The notes: a model not told the origin generated them from the letters alone. 64,000 bases of DNA from G963665085 sp963665085 (GCA_963665085.2 CAXXXS010000002.1:1364001-1428000); one strand, 5' to 3'. Shown: positions 32,754-42,921, counted from the first letter of the stretch. Numbers and translations are program-made.

Positions 32754-34247
32754 TTAATCAACATTATCGTGTAAATATGAATTACCTGGCCTTGGCCTTA
32801 TTCTTACATCGTAATTTTCATCTTCTGATAATGAATATTTTGAGATATTATCTTCGGTTGAATAATTATTATTTCTTATATGAACTTTTTTTCTAACATA
32901 AGCTGGTTCGTTTTCTAAATCTTCAATATTCTCTCGATCATCTTTAATATTATAACCCGCTTCTTTAAATTTATTTTGTGAAGCTCGTTTTAAGATAGTT
33001 GATTTATCATTGTTTTGATTAATAACAGAGAATAAATCAGGTTCTTTTTCCATCGACCTTTTATCCCTTACAATAAATTCATCGCCGTTTTCATTCGTTG
33101 GAAAATCGAATTCAAATTCATAGCGTTTCTCCTCTCGTTCTGTTTCTTCTGTTTTATCATGAACTTCAAATACAGGTTCTACCTTTGGTTTCTCCTGGTT
33201 TATTGTTGATTCCTCTTCTAAAACTATATTATCTTTTTTAGGCTTATTTCTCATGTACAATTCAGGAATTGTATTATTAGCCTTAAACCCGGTTGCAATA
33301 ATTGTAATATTTAATTTCTTGCCCAAAGACTCATCCATACCATTACCCCAGATAAGATCTGCATCATCACCCGATGCATCCTGTACAAAATCAGTTATCA
33401 TTCCAATCTCGTCCATTGTAATTTCATCTGTTCCAGAAGTGATATTCAACAATATATTTTTAGCCCCTCTAATATCATTATTGTTCAATAATGGTGAGCT
33501 TAATGCTTCTTTTATACCTCGCATAGCCCTGTCTTCCCCTTCTGCAGTTGCAGACCCCATAATTGCAACACCACTATTTTGCATTACGGTTTCAACATCA
33601 GCAAAGTCAACATTGATATATCCGGGAACGGTAATAATTTCGGCAATACCTTTCGCTGCAATTGCCAATACATCATCTGCTTTGGCAAAAGCCTCTGAAA
33701 CCCTTAAATCTCCATAGATTTCACGTATTTTTTCATTGTTTACCACAAGCAATGAATCTACATGTTTTTCGAGTTCAGAAATACCTTCCAGTGCCTGGTT
33801 TATTCTTCTTTTTCCTTCATTCCTAAACGGGATAGTAACAATAGCAACCGTTAAAATTCCAAGTTCTTTAGCTACTTCTGCAATCACAGGTGCAGCTCCG
33901 GTTCCGGTTCCACCACCCATTCCTGCTGTGATAAAAACCATCTTTGTATTACACTTAAGAATTTCTTCAATCTCTTTGATACTCTCCACTGCTGCCTGTC
34001 TTCCGACCTCGGGTTTGTTGCCTGCCCCCCTGCCTTCTGTTGATGATTCCCCCAGTTGTATTTTTACTGTAACCGGACTTTTTGCCAATGCCTGGGCATC
34101 CGTATTACACACAACAAAGTTTACATCCTTGATTCCATGATGATACATATGGTTTACAGCGTTTCCGCCACCACCTCCAACACCAATTACTTTAATGATT
34201 GAAGATTTTTCTACTGGTAATTCAAAATTCATTAATTCTTCAGTCAT
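32754..34247 (-). CDS. ftsZ: Cell division GTPase FtsZ
   Basis: 497 residues. The tubulin-like GTPase polymerises into the Z ring that organises septation. Visible features: IKVIGVGGGGGNAVNHM at the N-terminus, the GTP-binding loop GMGGGTGTGAAP, DDVLAIAAKGIAEII, and a 170-residue, charged C-terminal extension beyond the core. This linker is long but usual for Bacteroidota. The C-terminus ends in a basic/proline motif (RIRPRPGNSYL) that likely binds FtsA. It is the last gene of the dcw operon, 90 bp after ftsA, and followed by a strong terminator. Confidence 0.97.
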   Translation of the reverse strand: MTEELMNFELPVEKSSIIKVIGVGGGGGNAVNHMYHHGIKDVNFVVCNTDAQALAKSPVTVKIQLGESSTEGRGAGNKPEVGRQAAVESIKEIEEILKCNTKMVFITAGMGGGTGTGAAPVIAEVAKELGILTVAIVTIPFRNEGKRRINQALEGISELEKHVDSLLVVNNEKIREIYGDLRVSEAFAKADDVLAIAAKGIAEIITVPGYINVDFADVETVMQNSGVAIMGSATAEGEDRAMRGIKEALSSPLLNNNDIRGAKNILLNITSGTDEITMDEIGMITDFVQDASGDDADLIWGNGMDESLGKKLNITIIATGFKANNTIPELYMRNKPKKDNIVLEEESTINQEKPKVEPVFEVHDKTEETEREEKRYEFEFDFPTNENGDEFIVRDKRSMEKEPDLFSVINQNNDKSTILKRASQNKFKEAGYNIKDDRENIEDLENEPAYVRKKVHIRNNNYSTEDNISKYSLSEDENYDVRIRPRPGNSYLHDNVD

Positions 34248-34337
34248 AACATTTTTTTTTGAGGGTTTCTTTTTTATTATTCATTTAGCATCAAACAAAC
34301 CAGCTTCGAAAACAACGAAGGCTTGAATGAATTATTG

Positions 34338-35672
34338 TTACATATGCGCGTCGTCTTCTTCAAATATATTCGTTATTGTCTTTTTTAATGTATCGATAAT
34401 ACGATTACGCTGTTTTGTCTTTTCCTTTATCTCCATCTCAGTCTGTTCAATCTGCTCTTCTACAAATTGCTCAACAACAGGATCTTGTTCCTCTTCTTCT
34501 TGTTCCCATGAAGTTTCTTTATACTCGAACCCTTTTTGTATCAGACCAACTGCTGTGGAATACATCGGGTGATTTACCTCTGCTTTATGCTCGCTTGCCA
34601 GGTACTCATTTGGATATCCGATCCTAACATCGAGGCCAGCTTTAAACTTAACAAGCTGAGGTAAATGTTTTAATAGTGCACCACCACCGGTTATTACTAT
34701 TCCGGCACTTAGTTTATCAAAATAATTAGAATTCTCAATCTCGAAAACTACTGCATCAATAATTTCTTCCATTCTTGATTGGATAATATATGCCAGGTTC
34801 CTAAAACTAATTTCTTTAGGCTCCCTACCGCTTATACCGGGTATTGTAACAACCTTATCATCAGGGGCTAGATCGCCCAGGGCTGAACCAAACTGCACTT
34901 TTAATGCTTCTGCCTGACGCTGTAAGATAGCACAGCCTTCTTTGATATCTGTAGTAACAACATTGCCACCAAAAGGAATAACCGCTGTATGCCTGATCAC
35001 ATCATCATAATAAACAGCTACATCTGTTGTACCACCTCCTATATCAACCAATGCTACCCCTGCTTCTTTCTCATCTGCAGTTAGTACCGCCTCTGCTGAA
35101 GCTAAAGGTTCTAAAATAAGATCGTTAACACCAAGTCCTACCCTATTTATACACTTTTCTATATTTCGTGCAGACGCTATCTGTCCTATTACAATATGGA
35201 AATTTGCCTCCAGACGTTTTCCTGACATTCCAACAGGATTTTTAACCCCTGTCTCATTGTCAACAATAAAATTTTGTGGCAAAACATGGATTATCTCTTC
35301 TCCAATATCTATTGGAATTTTATACATATCATCAATCAGGCGGATGATATCTTCTTTTGTTATTTCATCTTCGTAAGAATCGCGATTTATATATCCACGG
35401 TTCCGCATACTTTTAATGTGTTGACCTGCAATTCCTACAAACACATCTTTTAGCTTAACACCGGATTGTTGTTCAATATCATCAACTGTTTTTCGAATTG
35501 CAGTAACAGTCTCTTCGATATTAAGTACAACACCTCTTTTAACTCCTTTTGATGGTGTTTTACTAATCCCAAGAATCTCTAGTTTACCTCTTTCGTTTCT
35601 TTTTCCAACAATGGCTACAATCTTAGTTGTCCCGATGTCAATTGCGGCAATAAATTCGTTATTCATACTCAT
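34338..35672 (-). CDS. ftsA: Cell division protein FtsA
   Basis: 444 residues, an actin-like ATPase that tethers FtsZ to the membrane. The phosphate-1 loop FIAAIDIGTTKIVAIVG and phosphate-2 motif ALVDIGGGTTDVAVY are clear, as is VITGGGALLKHLPQL. The C-terminal helix (about 420-440, IIDTLKKTITNIFEED) is amphipathic and matches the membrane-targeting sequence of FtsA. It lies between ftsQ (5 bp upstream) and ftsZ in the - strand dcw operon. Confidence 0.96.
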   Translation of the reverse strand: MSMNNEFIAAIDIGTTKIVAIVGKRNERGKLEILGISKTPSKGVKRGVVLNIEETVTAIRKTVDDIEQQSGVKLKDVFVGIAGQHIKSMRNRGYINRDSYEDEITKEDIIRLIDDMYKIPIDIGEEIIHVLPQNFIVDNETGVKNPVGMSGKRLEANFHIVIGQIASARNIEKCINRVGLGVNDLILEPLASAEAVLTADEKEAGVALVDIGGGTTDVAVYYDDVIRHTAVIPFGGNVVTTDIKEGCAILQRQAEALKVQFGSALGDLAPDDKVVTIPGISGREPKEISFRNLAYIIQSRMEEIIDAVVFEIENSNYFDKLSAGIVITGGGALLKHLPQLVKFKAGLDVRIGYPNEYLASEHKAEVNHPMYSTAVGLIQKGFEYKETSWEQEEEEQDPVVEQFVEEQIEQTEMEIKEKTKQRNRIIDTLKKTITNIFEEDDAHM

Positions 35673-35677
35673 TGTTT

Positions 35678-36472
35678 TTATCTTTTAGTGCAAACTACCT
35701 GGTTGCTATATTTTAAATTAATTTGATCGTAATTATTCCAGCCTTCTTTGCTCAGTCCTTTTAAATAAAGGGCCTTGAGCTTTCGCAGCTTGTATTCAAA
35801 ATTGTCCATATCCCCCAAAACGATAATATGCGCCCCTACACGTGGGATAAGTTCGTACTCTTTGCTGCTATTAAGATAGAGCTGCTCAAACTGGGATTTC
35901 CAGAACTCATCCTGCATAATATATTTTGAGAACAGATAAATTTCTTTTAACCGCTGTAATGATGAATTTGACTCATGATTATCATTCTCCACCACATTTA
36001 TTTTCTTATTTCTATTTTCGGCAACAGGAATATTTCCATTGGCAACTATTACATGGGCAGTATATTGATGAGATAGTGGAAGTATGTATCCATCGCTATC
36101 AATGTAATAGCTATTATTTCTTGCATCAATAACTCTTACAATCGGTTTTCTCTGCTTTAGATCTATTGTAAGTGTACCATCTATTGTTTTATAACATTCA
36201 ACATCTTTTACAGCAGGGAATTTATTTACCATATCCTCTAGCTGATTTGTATTTACTTCTTTTAATGGATAACCTCTTACTTTTAAATTTTGATTTTCTA
36301 TAAACCCCAGAATATCTTGTTCTACAATAAATTTATTTTCGAGGCTGTCAGCAATATTTACTTTTATTGAATTACACATTGCAAGCTTATCTTTTTTACT
36401 GATAAAGCTCAATGCAAGAATCATATAGATTAAAATTCCTACCCAGGATACTATGACTTTAATTTTTTTCAT
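35678..36472 (-). CDS. ftsQ: Cell division protein FtsQ
   Basis: 264 residues: a single N-terminal membrane helix (about 7-25, VIVSWVGILIYMILALSF), then a POTRA-like domain and the FtsQ-type domain (about 60-140: NQLEDMVNKFPAVKDVECY ... LTIDLKQRKPIVRVID). This bitopic protein links the early (Z ring) and late division proteins and binds FtsL/FtsB. Sequence is diverged as usual for Bacteroidota FtsQ, and position between murC (start of ftsQ abuts the murC stop) and ftsA supports the call. Confidence 0.9.
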   Translation of the reverse strand: MKKIKVIVSWVGILIYMILALSFISKKDKLAMCNSIKVNIADSLENKFIVEQDILGFIENQNLKVRGYPLKEVNTNQLEDMVNKFPAVKDVECYKTIDGTLTIDLKQRKPIVRVIDARNNSYYIDSDGYILPLSHQYTAHVIVANGNIPVAENRNKKINVVENDNHESNSSLQRLKEIYLFSKYIMQDEFWKSQFEQLYLNSSKEYELIPRVGAHIIVLGDMDNFEYKLRKLKALYLKGLSKEGWNNYDQINLKYSNQVVCTKR

Positions 36473-37846
36473 CTAGTATTTTTCCTCCAAGAATTTTTTA
36501 ATTGGTTCACACAACGTGTCAATATTTCCTGCACCAATGGTGAGTAAAACATCTAGTTCTCTTTCTGATATATAGCTTACTAAGTTCTCTTTTTCTACAA
36601 TCGTTTTATTTTCATTTTTGATCTTGCTTAATAACATCTCACTATCAATTCCAGGAATTGGTTCTTCCCTGGCCGGATAAATTGGCAATAAAATTATGTC
36701 ATCAAGTATTTCAAGGCTTTGTGCAAAACCATCAGCAAAGTCTCTTGTTCGGGTAAAAAGATGCGGCTGGAAGATACCGGTAATTTTCCGTTCAGGGTAT
36801 AACGCTTTAACCGATCGCATTAATGCATTGATCTCTTCCGGATGATGTGCATAATCGTCAATATAAACGATGTCATTATCTTTAAAAACTACCTCGAACC
36901 TACGTTTTATCCCTTTAAATGCAACCAGTGCTTTTTTCAATTCTTCCTCAGAAACACCTAATTCTAAAGCCATAGCAGATGCAGCAACAGCATTTTCAAT
37001 ATTCACTAATCCGGGGATACCTAACTTAATGTTCTGAATAACTCCTTTGGGTGTCTTCAAATTAAAAGTCGGATTAGAATCATTTGTCAGAATTTCGTCA
37101 ACAAAATAATCTGCTTCCTTATTATCCAGGCTATAAGTTAATTTATTTGCATTCCTGGGCAGTAGATCCAAATTATGTTTTGCAATAACTAATCCGTCTT
37201 TTTTTACTTTATCAGCAAACTCTTTAAAAGCAGCATCAATACCTTCTTTTGTCCCATAAATATCAAGGTGATCGGCATCCATTGCTGTTACTATCGCATA
37301 ACTAAGATGAAGTCTTAAAAACGAACGATCAAATTCATCTGCTTCAGCAACCATCATATCAGAATCACTAAGCAGCAAATTCGAATTGTAATTATTGGAA
37401 ATACCGCCAAGAAAAGCATTACATCCAATTTTTGATTGATACAGAATATGCGACAGCATAGTAGAAACAGTGGTTTTCCCATGTGTTCCGGCTACACCTA
37501 CAGATTTATGTAATTTTGATATCTCACCAAGAATTTCAGAACGTTTAAATATGCTGTAATTCTTTTCTTTAAAATAATTAAGCTGTTTATGATTTTTAGG
37601 AATTGCAGGAGTGTAAATTACCAACGACTCCTCCGGCTTATTCTTAACCATCTGAGGAATTATCTCAATCGTATCTTCATAATTGATATTCATCCCTTCG
37701 GTCTCTAGCTTTTGAGTAAGCACAGTAGAAGTACGGTCATAACCCGATACGGCTTTACCAAGATGTTTAAAGTATCTTGCCAGAGCACTCATACCGATAC
37801 CACCGATACCAACAAAATAAACGTTATGTGCTTTACTAATATCCAC
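36473..37846 (-). CDS. murC: UDP-N-acetylmuramate--L-alanine ligase MurC
   Basis: 457 residues. It adds L-Ala to UDP-MurNAc using ATP in the cytoplasm, the first step of the peptide stem. Motifs: UDP-binding VYFVGIGGIGMSALARYF at the N-terminus, ATP P-loop VGVAGTHGKTTVSTML, VAEADEFDRSFL, and the C-terminal domain IDDYAHHPEEINALMRS. The start shares a base with the murG stop region, and the gene abuts ftsQ, so it is tightly coupled in the operon. Confidence 0.97.
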   Translation of the reverse strand: MDISKAHNVYFVGIGGIGMSALARYFKHLGKAVSGYDRTSTVLTQKLETEGMNINYEDTIEIIPQMVKNKPEESLVIYTPAIPKNHKQLNYFKEKNYSIFKRSEILGEISKLHKSVGVAGTHGKTTVSTMLSHILYQSKIGCNAFLGGISNNYNSNLLLSDSDMMVAEADEFDRSFLRLHLSYAIVTAMDADHLDIYGTKEGIDAAFKEFADKVKKDGLVIAKHNLDLLPRNANKLTYSLDNKEADYFVDEILTNDSNPTFNLKTPKGVIQNIKLGIPGLVNIENAVAASAMALELGVSEEELKKALVAFKGIKRRFEVVFKDNDIVYIDDYAHHPEEINALMRSVKALYPERKITGIFQPHLFTRTRDFADGFAQSLEILDDIILLPIYPAREEPIPGIDSEMLLSKIKNENKTIVEKENLVSYISERELDVLLTIGAGNIDTLCEPIKKFLEEKY

Positions 37847-38952
37847 TATCCTATCAATTTAAATACCTCATCAGCAATTACATTTGCAGAATCAGGCATT
37901 GCCAGTTTTTTAATATTTGTTGCTAATTCTTCTCTTTTCTTATTTTCTCCCATCAGTTTTAATACTTCAGAAATCAATTTTTCTTTTGCTTCATTGTCTT
38001 TTACCAATACTGCGGCTGTTTCATCAACTAATGCCATGGCATTTTTTGTTTGATGATCTTCTGCCACATTAGGTGAAGGAACCAAAATAACCGGTTTTCC
38101 AACCAGACATAATTCCGAGATAGTTCCTGCCCCTGCCCTTGATATTATTGTATCAGCTAAAACATACGCTAAATCCATTCGGTTAATAAATGCATTAACC
38201 AGAACATTTTTTATATTTTTTTCTTCAACAGCTTGTTTTGCTTCTTCGTAGTATATCTTACCTGTCTGCCAAATAAACCATGTATTACTTTCTGCCAATT
38301 TATCCAGACTATTTAAAATTGATTGATTGATAGTCCTGGCCCCCAGGCTTCCCCCTAATGATAAAATTACTTTTGCATCTTCAGGAATACCAAAATAAGC
38401 TGCTGCTGCTTTTTTATCGGCTTGTGATGATAAAATATCTTTTCGTACAGGATTACCTGTAAGCAATATTTTTTCAGGAGGGAAAAATTTATCCATATTT
38501 TTATATGCCACACAAATCTTTGAAGCTTTTTGTGCGAGCAATTTATTTGTTACCCCTGCGTAAGAATTCTGTTCCTGTAGCAATGTTGGTACATTTTGAC
38601 GGTTTGCCGCTTTTAAAAGTGGCCCGCTGGCATAACCTCCTACACCGACAGCAACATCGGGTTTAAAACTTTTTATGATTCGTTTTGCTTTTATAAGGCT
38701 CGATATCAATTTAAAAATTAATACTACATTCTTAAAAGTCAACTTACGCTGTATCCCTGTTATTGGAAGACCAATAATCTGATAACCAGCAGCAGGAACC
38801 TTCTCCATCTCCATTTTGCCCAATGCCCCCACAAAAAGGATTTCCGTTTCCGGCTCCTTTTCTTTTACAGCATTAGCAATGGAAATAGCAGGAAAGATAT
38901 GTCCTCCTGTGCCGCCACCACTTATTATTATTTTAGTCTTCTTCTTGTTCAT
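37846..38952 (-). CDS. murG: UDP-GlcNAc:lipid I N-acetylglucosaminyltransferase MurG
   Basis: MurG makes lipid II by adding GlcNAc to lipid I on the cytoplasmic membrane face. The start ATG 38952 gives MNKKKTKIIISGGGTGGHIF directly ahead of the first glycine loop; ATG 38976 is possible but adds eight residues and more overlap with ftsW. Motifs: GGTGGHIFPA, GVGGYASGPLLKAA, ILSLGGSLGARTIN, and the UDP-site AGAGTISELCLVGKPVILVPSP. About 368 residues, the family length. It overlaps the 3' end of ftsW by 20 bp and shares its last base with the start of murC. Confidence 0.96.
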   Translation of the reverse strand: MNKKKTKIIISGGGTGGHIFPAISIANAVKEKEPETEILFVGALGKMEMEKVPAAGYQIIGLPITGIQRKLTFKNVVLIFKLISSLIKAKRIIKSFKPDVAVGVGGYASGPLLKAANRQNVPTLLQEQNSYAGVTNKLLAQKASKICVAYKNMDKFFPPEKILLTGNPVRKDILSSQADKKAAAAYFGIPEDAKVILSLGGSLGARTINQSILNSLDKLAESNTWFIWQTGKIYYEEAKQAVEEKNIKNVLVNAFINRMDLAYVLADTIISRAGAGTISELCLVGKPVILVPSPNVAEDHQTKNAMALVDETAAVLVKDNEAKEKLISEVLKLMGENKKREELATNIKKLAMPDSANVIADEVFKLIG

Positions 38953-40096
38953 CTTCTTCAACAGTTGATGTTTCATTTATTAATGTTGTCCTACTTACGC
39001 TCAATATTATTCCCAGTGATGTACTGGTAAATAATAGCGAAGATCCTCCCATACTTACAAGAGGTAAAGTCTGACCTGTTACAGGCAACAAATTAACAGC
39101 TACCGCCATATTAATCATGGCCTGAAAGACTATCATGAGAGTCAATCCCACCGATAAAAATGCCGGAAAAGTACGTTCACTTTTTCGCACAATTACCCCG
39201 GCCCGATAGAGTAAATACAAATACATAAACAAAAGTATGATAGCCCCAAGTAACCCGTATTCTTCAGCTACAATTGCATAAATAAAATCTGAATAAGGAT
39301 GAGGTAAAAAGTAACGCTGGGTACTGTTTCCCGGACCTTTTCCTTTGATTCCCCCGGTAGCAATTGCAATTTTTGCCTGTACTGCCTGGTAATTATCCTC
39401 ACTATCGCCAGACATATAACTTTCAACCCTTGTTTTCCAAGTTTGTATCCTACCTTCTTTACCAATTGCCAAAGCAATGGAAATAAATAATGCAACTGCA
39501 ACAATACCAACGCCCATTAATGCAAGCAGGTATCTAACTTTTACCCTGCCAATAAAAAGCAACATCATGCAGGTTGCAAATAAAATGGCAGCAGTTGAAA
39601 AGTTTGCAGGTAAAATAAGAAGGCAAACAACAATTATTGGTATAATCATTGGGACAAAACCTGTTTTAAAGTCCCGTATTTTATCCTGCTTCTGTGATAA
39701 TGTTCGTGCTATATACATTATCAGGGCAATCTTTGCTAAATCAGATGTTTGGAATGTCAAGCCAATAACAGGGATTCTCAACCATCTATCAGCTTCGTTT
39801 AATGTAACACCAAGGAGCAATGTCACTAAAAGCAACGGCACTGTTACATATAAAAATATTTGAGATAACCCAAAGAAATATCTATAAGGAATACGATGAA
39901 CAAAGTAAATAATACCTAAACCTGCCAACAATAAGATAGCGTGTTTCATGATATGCTTTGTAGTGTATCCTTCCCTGGTAAATGCTAACGTTCCAGTAGA
40001 GCTGTAAACAGCAAGCAGGGAAAATATGGAAAGCAAAAAAATTGCAATCCAGATTATTTTATCTCCTTTTAAATATTTCCCAAAAACGTTATTCAT
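38933..40096 (-). CDS. ftsW: Septal peptidoglycan glycosyltransferase FtsW
   Basis: 387 residues, about ten membrane helices, SEDS family. It polymerises lipid II into glycan chains at the septum together with FtsI. Signatures: the conserved periplasmic loop KGPGNSTQRYFLPHPYSDFIYAIVAEEYGL and LPLVSMGGSSLLFTS near the C-terminus, which ends in an acidic tail (VEEDEQEED). A 229-bp spacer separates it from murD, the only large gap in this dcw cluster. Confidence 0.95.
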   Translation of the reverse strand: MNNVFGKYLKGDKIIWIAIFLLSIFSLLAVYSSTGTLAFTREGYTTKHIMKHAILLLAGLGIIYFVHRIPYRYFFGLSQIFLYVTVPLLLVTLLLGVTLNEADRWLRIPVIGLTFQTSDLAKIALIMYIARTLSQKQDKIRDFKTGFVPMIIPIIVVCLLILPANFSTAAILFATCMMLLFIGRVKVRYLLALMGVGIVAVALFISIALAIGKEGRIQTWKTRVESYMSGDSEDNYQAVQAKIAIATGGIKGKGPGNSTQRYFLPHPYSDFIYAIVAEEYGLLGAIILLFMYLYLLYRAGVIVRKSERTFPAFLSVGLTLMIVFQAMINMAVAVNLLPVTGQTLPLVSMGGSSLLFTSTSLGIILSVSRTTLINETSTVEEDEQEED

Positions 40097-40135
40097 TTAC
40101 TGATGTCTATTAATATATTCAATTTTACTTTTTAT

Positions 40136-40270
40136 GACCCCCTAAATCCCCCTCAAAGTGGGACTTTTGTCACATCTCCGATTTTACTTTTAATATTTTT
40201 ATTCTTTTTATTTTAATTATCATACCCTAAAGAATTTACTCCCCAGCTTGAAGTCCTCCTTTGAGGTCAT
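40136..40270. repeat. Spacer between ftsW and murD with two related inverted motifs
   Basis: Within the 229-bp gap (40097-40325) the sequence TGACCCCCTAAATCCCC...GTGGGACTT (40137-40166) reappears inverted and shortened as AAGTCCTCCTTTGAGGTCA (about 40250-40269). No ORF. It resembles a degraded small mobile or REP-like element inserted into the operon. Confidence 0.45.
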
Positions 40271-40325
40271 TACTATAAGGCATCTTCTTTTTCACATTTT
40301 AGCAAACTCTTAATTACTAGAAATT

Positions 40326-41663
40326 TTAAAGTTCCCTAACACATTCTTTAAATTGTCTTCCCCTGTCCTCATAATCTTCAAACAGGTCGAAGCTTGCACA
40401 TGCCGGAGACAGCAATACTGTATCACCGTCATGAGACAAATAATAAGCAGAACGAACAGCATCTCGCATGTTATCAACTTCAACAATATCATCAATAATA
40501 TTCCCAAAAGCTTTTTTAATTTTAGAGTTATCTTTTCCCAGACAAACTATTGCTTTAACTTTATCTTTTACTAATTCTTCAAGAGCTGCATAATCATTTC
40601 CTTTATCAATTCCACCAGCAATCCAAACAACTTTACTAGTCATTGTATCCAAAGCATACCAAGTAGAATTTACATTTGTTGCTTTAGAATCATTTATGAA
40701 ATTAATTCCGTGTACTTTAAATAAATTTTCAAGTCGATGTTCTACACCTTTAAAGCTACTAAGACTTTCACGTATCACACTTTTTCTGATTCTAAGAACG
40801 TTTCCTGCAATACCGGCAGCCATTGAATTGTAAATGTTATGATTTCCTTTTAAAGAAAGCTCTTCCAATGACATGCTAAAATCAACATCATCAAACTCAA
40901 CACGCATGCTTCCATCTTCAACAAAAGCGCCCTCTCGTTTCTTTTCTTTTATGCTAAATCCAAGTTGACGTGCTTTAGTAACAATATTTTCCAGGTGTCT
41001 AATTGTTATCTCATCATCACTACAGAAAATAAAATACTCATCTTCACTAAGATTCTGAAGGATACGCATTTTAGAATTTACATATTGCTGTAGATTATAA
41101 TCGTACCTGTCAAGATGATCGGCTGTAATGTTTAGCAAAATTGCAATATCAGGACGAAACTCATAGGTATGATCCAACTGAAAACTACTAACTTCTAAAA
41201 CATAATAATCGTAGTTTTCTTTTGCTACCTGCATAGCAAAACTTTGTCCGATGTTTCCGGCAATACCAGTATTTAGTCCTGCCTTCCTCATCATGTGATA
41301 TATTAATGATGTAGTTGTCGTTTTTCCATTGCTTCCTGTAACACAAACAATCTTTGCATTTGTATAGCGTGATGCAAATTCAATTTCAGAGATAATTGGA
41401 ATTTTTTTCTTCACAATCTTTTTCATTATCTCTACATTATCTGGAATACCAGGACTTTTAATTATTTCATCGCAATTCAAGATCTGATATTCGGTGTGGT
41501 TATTTTCTTCATAAGGGATACTATGCTCATCAAGAATTTTTTTATAGCGATCGTTAATATGTCCAATGTCAGACACAAACACATCAATGTTTTGTTTTTT
41601 TGCGAGAACCGCAGCTCCCGCCCCACTTTCTCCAGCACCAAGTATTACAATCTTTTTGCTCAT
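40326..41663 (-). CDS. murD: UDP-N-acetylmuramoyl-L-alanine--D-glutamate ligase MurD
   Basis: 445 residues, cytoplasmic ATP-dependent ligase adding D-Glu to the peptide stem. Motifs: N-terminal KIVILGAGESGAGAAVLAKK, ATP loop CVTGSNGKTTTTSLIYHM, LEVSSFQLD, NITADHLDRYDY, and C-terminal INDSKATNVNSTWYALD and LLSPACASFDLFEDYEDRG. The gene starts 4 bp after mraY ends, in the same operon, and ends before the 229-bp spacer in front of ftsW. Confidence 0.97.
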   Translation of the reverse strand: MSKKIVILGAGESGAGAAVLAKKQNIDVFVSDIGHINDRYKKILDEHSIPYEENNHTEYQILNCDEIIKSPGIPDNVEIMKKIVKKKIPIISEIEFASRYTNAKIVCVTGSNGKTTTTSLIYHMMRKAGLNTGIAGNIGQSFAMQVAKENYDYYVLEVSSFQLDHTYEFRPDIAILLNITADHLDRYDYNLQQYVNSKMRILQNLSEDEYFIFCSDDEITIRHLENIVTKARQLGFSIKEKKREGAFVEDGSMRVEFDDVDFSMSLEELSLKGNHNIYNSMAAGIAGNVLRIRKSVIRESLSSFKGVEHRLENLFKVHGINFINDSKATNVNSTWYALDTMTSKVVWIAGGIDKGNDYAALEELVKDKVKAIVCLGKDNSKIKKAFGNIIDDIVEVDNMRDAVRSAYYLSHDGDTVLLSPACASFDLFEDYEDRGRQFKECVREL

Positions 41664-41667
41664 GTTC

Positions 41668-42915
41668 TTAACGAATTTTTAGGGTTACAATTGAAATTAT
41701 AGCTAGTAAAAGCCCGACAATCCAAAAACGTGTTACGATTTTAGATTCGGGATAATTTAGTTTTTGATAGTGATGATGTAAAGGTGCCATTTTAAATATG
41801 CGTCGGCCCTCACCAAATTTCTTTTTTGTGTATTTGAAATAACCTACCTGCAGTACTACTGATAAGCTCTCAACTAAGAAGATCCCACATAAAATCGGAA
41901 TCATTAATTCTTTTCTAATTAAAATGGAAAATACAGCAATAATACCGCCCAAAGCAAGGCTTCCTGTATCGCCCATAAAAACCTGTGCCGGGTAGGAATT
42001 ATACCACAAGAAGCCTACTGTTGCCCCAATAAATGCACTCATATATATAACAAGCTCACTTAGATTGGGGATGTACATAATATTCAGGTAATCCGAATAA
42101 ATCATATTACCAGAAACATATGCCAGGATACCCAGGGTAGCCCCAATTATTGCCGATGTGCCCGTTGCCAGGCCATCAAGCCCATCGGTTAGGTTAGCTC
42201 CGTTTGAAACAAGTGTTACAATAAAAATCACGGCTAAAATGATAACAATCCAAGCCCAATCCTTGGATTTATCACCTAAAAACCATAAAATTTTAGCATA
42301 ATCAAACTCATTATTTTTAAAGAAAGGAATGGTAACTTTTGTTGATTTTACATCCCTGGTCTTTATAACCTTTTTTAGACTACCATCTTCTTGCCGAACA
42401 ACCTCTGTTTGAGGTTCTCCATTAGGATTAAGAACTGTTTCGCGAACTACAATCCCATCGCTAAAATATAATGTAAGCCCAACAATTAATCCTACTAAAA
42501 TCTGAGCTGCAACTTTATATTTACCTGTTAATCCTTCTTTATTCTTCTTAAATACTTTAATATAATCGTCCAGAAATCCTATTCCACCTAAGATTACTGT
42601 TGTTATAAGCATGAGGATAATGTACACGTTTGTAAAATCGCTAAACAAAAGAGCTGGAATTACGATAGAAGCCAGAATTATTACACCGCCCATCGTAGGT
42701 GTTCCTTTTTTCTGCATTTGACCTTCGAGTCCAAGGTCGCGGATAGTTTCCCCAATTTGTTTAAACTGAAGATAATTTATAATACGTTTTCCGAAAATCA
42801 TGGAGATTACCAAAGAAGTAATAATCGCCATTGCAGAACGAAAAGAAATATAATTAAAAACTCCTGCGCCCGGCACATCCAATTGGTCTAAATATCTAAA
42901 TAAATAATATAACAT
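41668..42915 (-). CDS. mraY: Phospho-N-acetylmuramoyl-pentapeptide transferase MraY
   Basis: 415 residues, about ten membrane helices. It transfers phospho-MurNAc-pentapeptide to undecaprenyl phosphate, making lipid I. Motifs: KKGTPTMGGVII, IGFLDDYIKVFKKNKEGLTGKYK (catalytic Asp pair), SNGANLTDGLDGLATGTSAI, FMGDTGSLALGG and MAPLHHHYQK. The protein is about 50 residues longer than E. coli MraY because of a hydrophilic insert (about 158-205, with two ETEV/VVR-type acidic/basic stretches) between helices, known in Bacteroidota. Operon neighbours: murE (6 bp) and murD (4 bp). Confidence 0.97.
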   Translation of the reverse strand: MLYYLFRYLDQLDVPGAGVFNYISFRSAMAIITSLVISMIFGKRIINYLQFKQIGETIRDLGLEGQMQKKGTPTMGGVIILASIVIPALLFSDFTNVYIILMLITTVILGGIGFLDDYIKVFKKNKEGLTGKYKVAAQILVGLIVGLTLYFSDGIVVRETVLNPNGEPQTEVVRQEDGSLKKVIKTRDVKSTKVTIPFFKNNEFDYAKILWFLGDKSKDWAWIVIILAVIFIVTLVSNGANLTDGLDGLATGTSAIIGATLGILAYVSGNMIYSDYLNIMYIPNLSELVIYMSAFIGATVGFLWYNSYPAQVFMGDTGSLALGGIIAVFSILIRKELMIPILCGIFLVESLSVVLQVGYFKYTKKKFGEGRRIFKMAPLHHHYQKLNYPESKIVTRFWIVGLLLAIISIVTLKIR

Positions 42916-42921
42916 CCGTTT

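Noticed and set aside
33253..34140. Open + strand frames opposite ftsZ
   Set aside because: Antisense to a highly conserved gene; their residue composition mirrors ftsZ codons.
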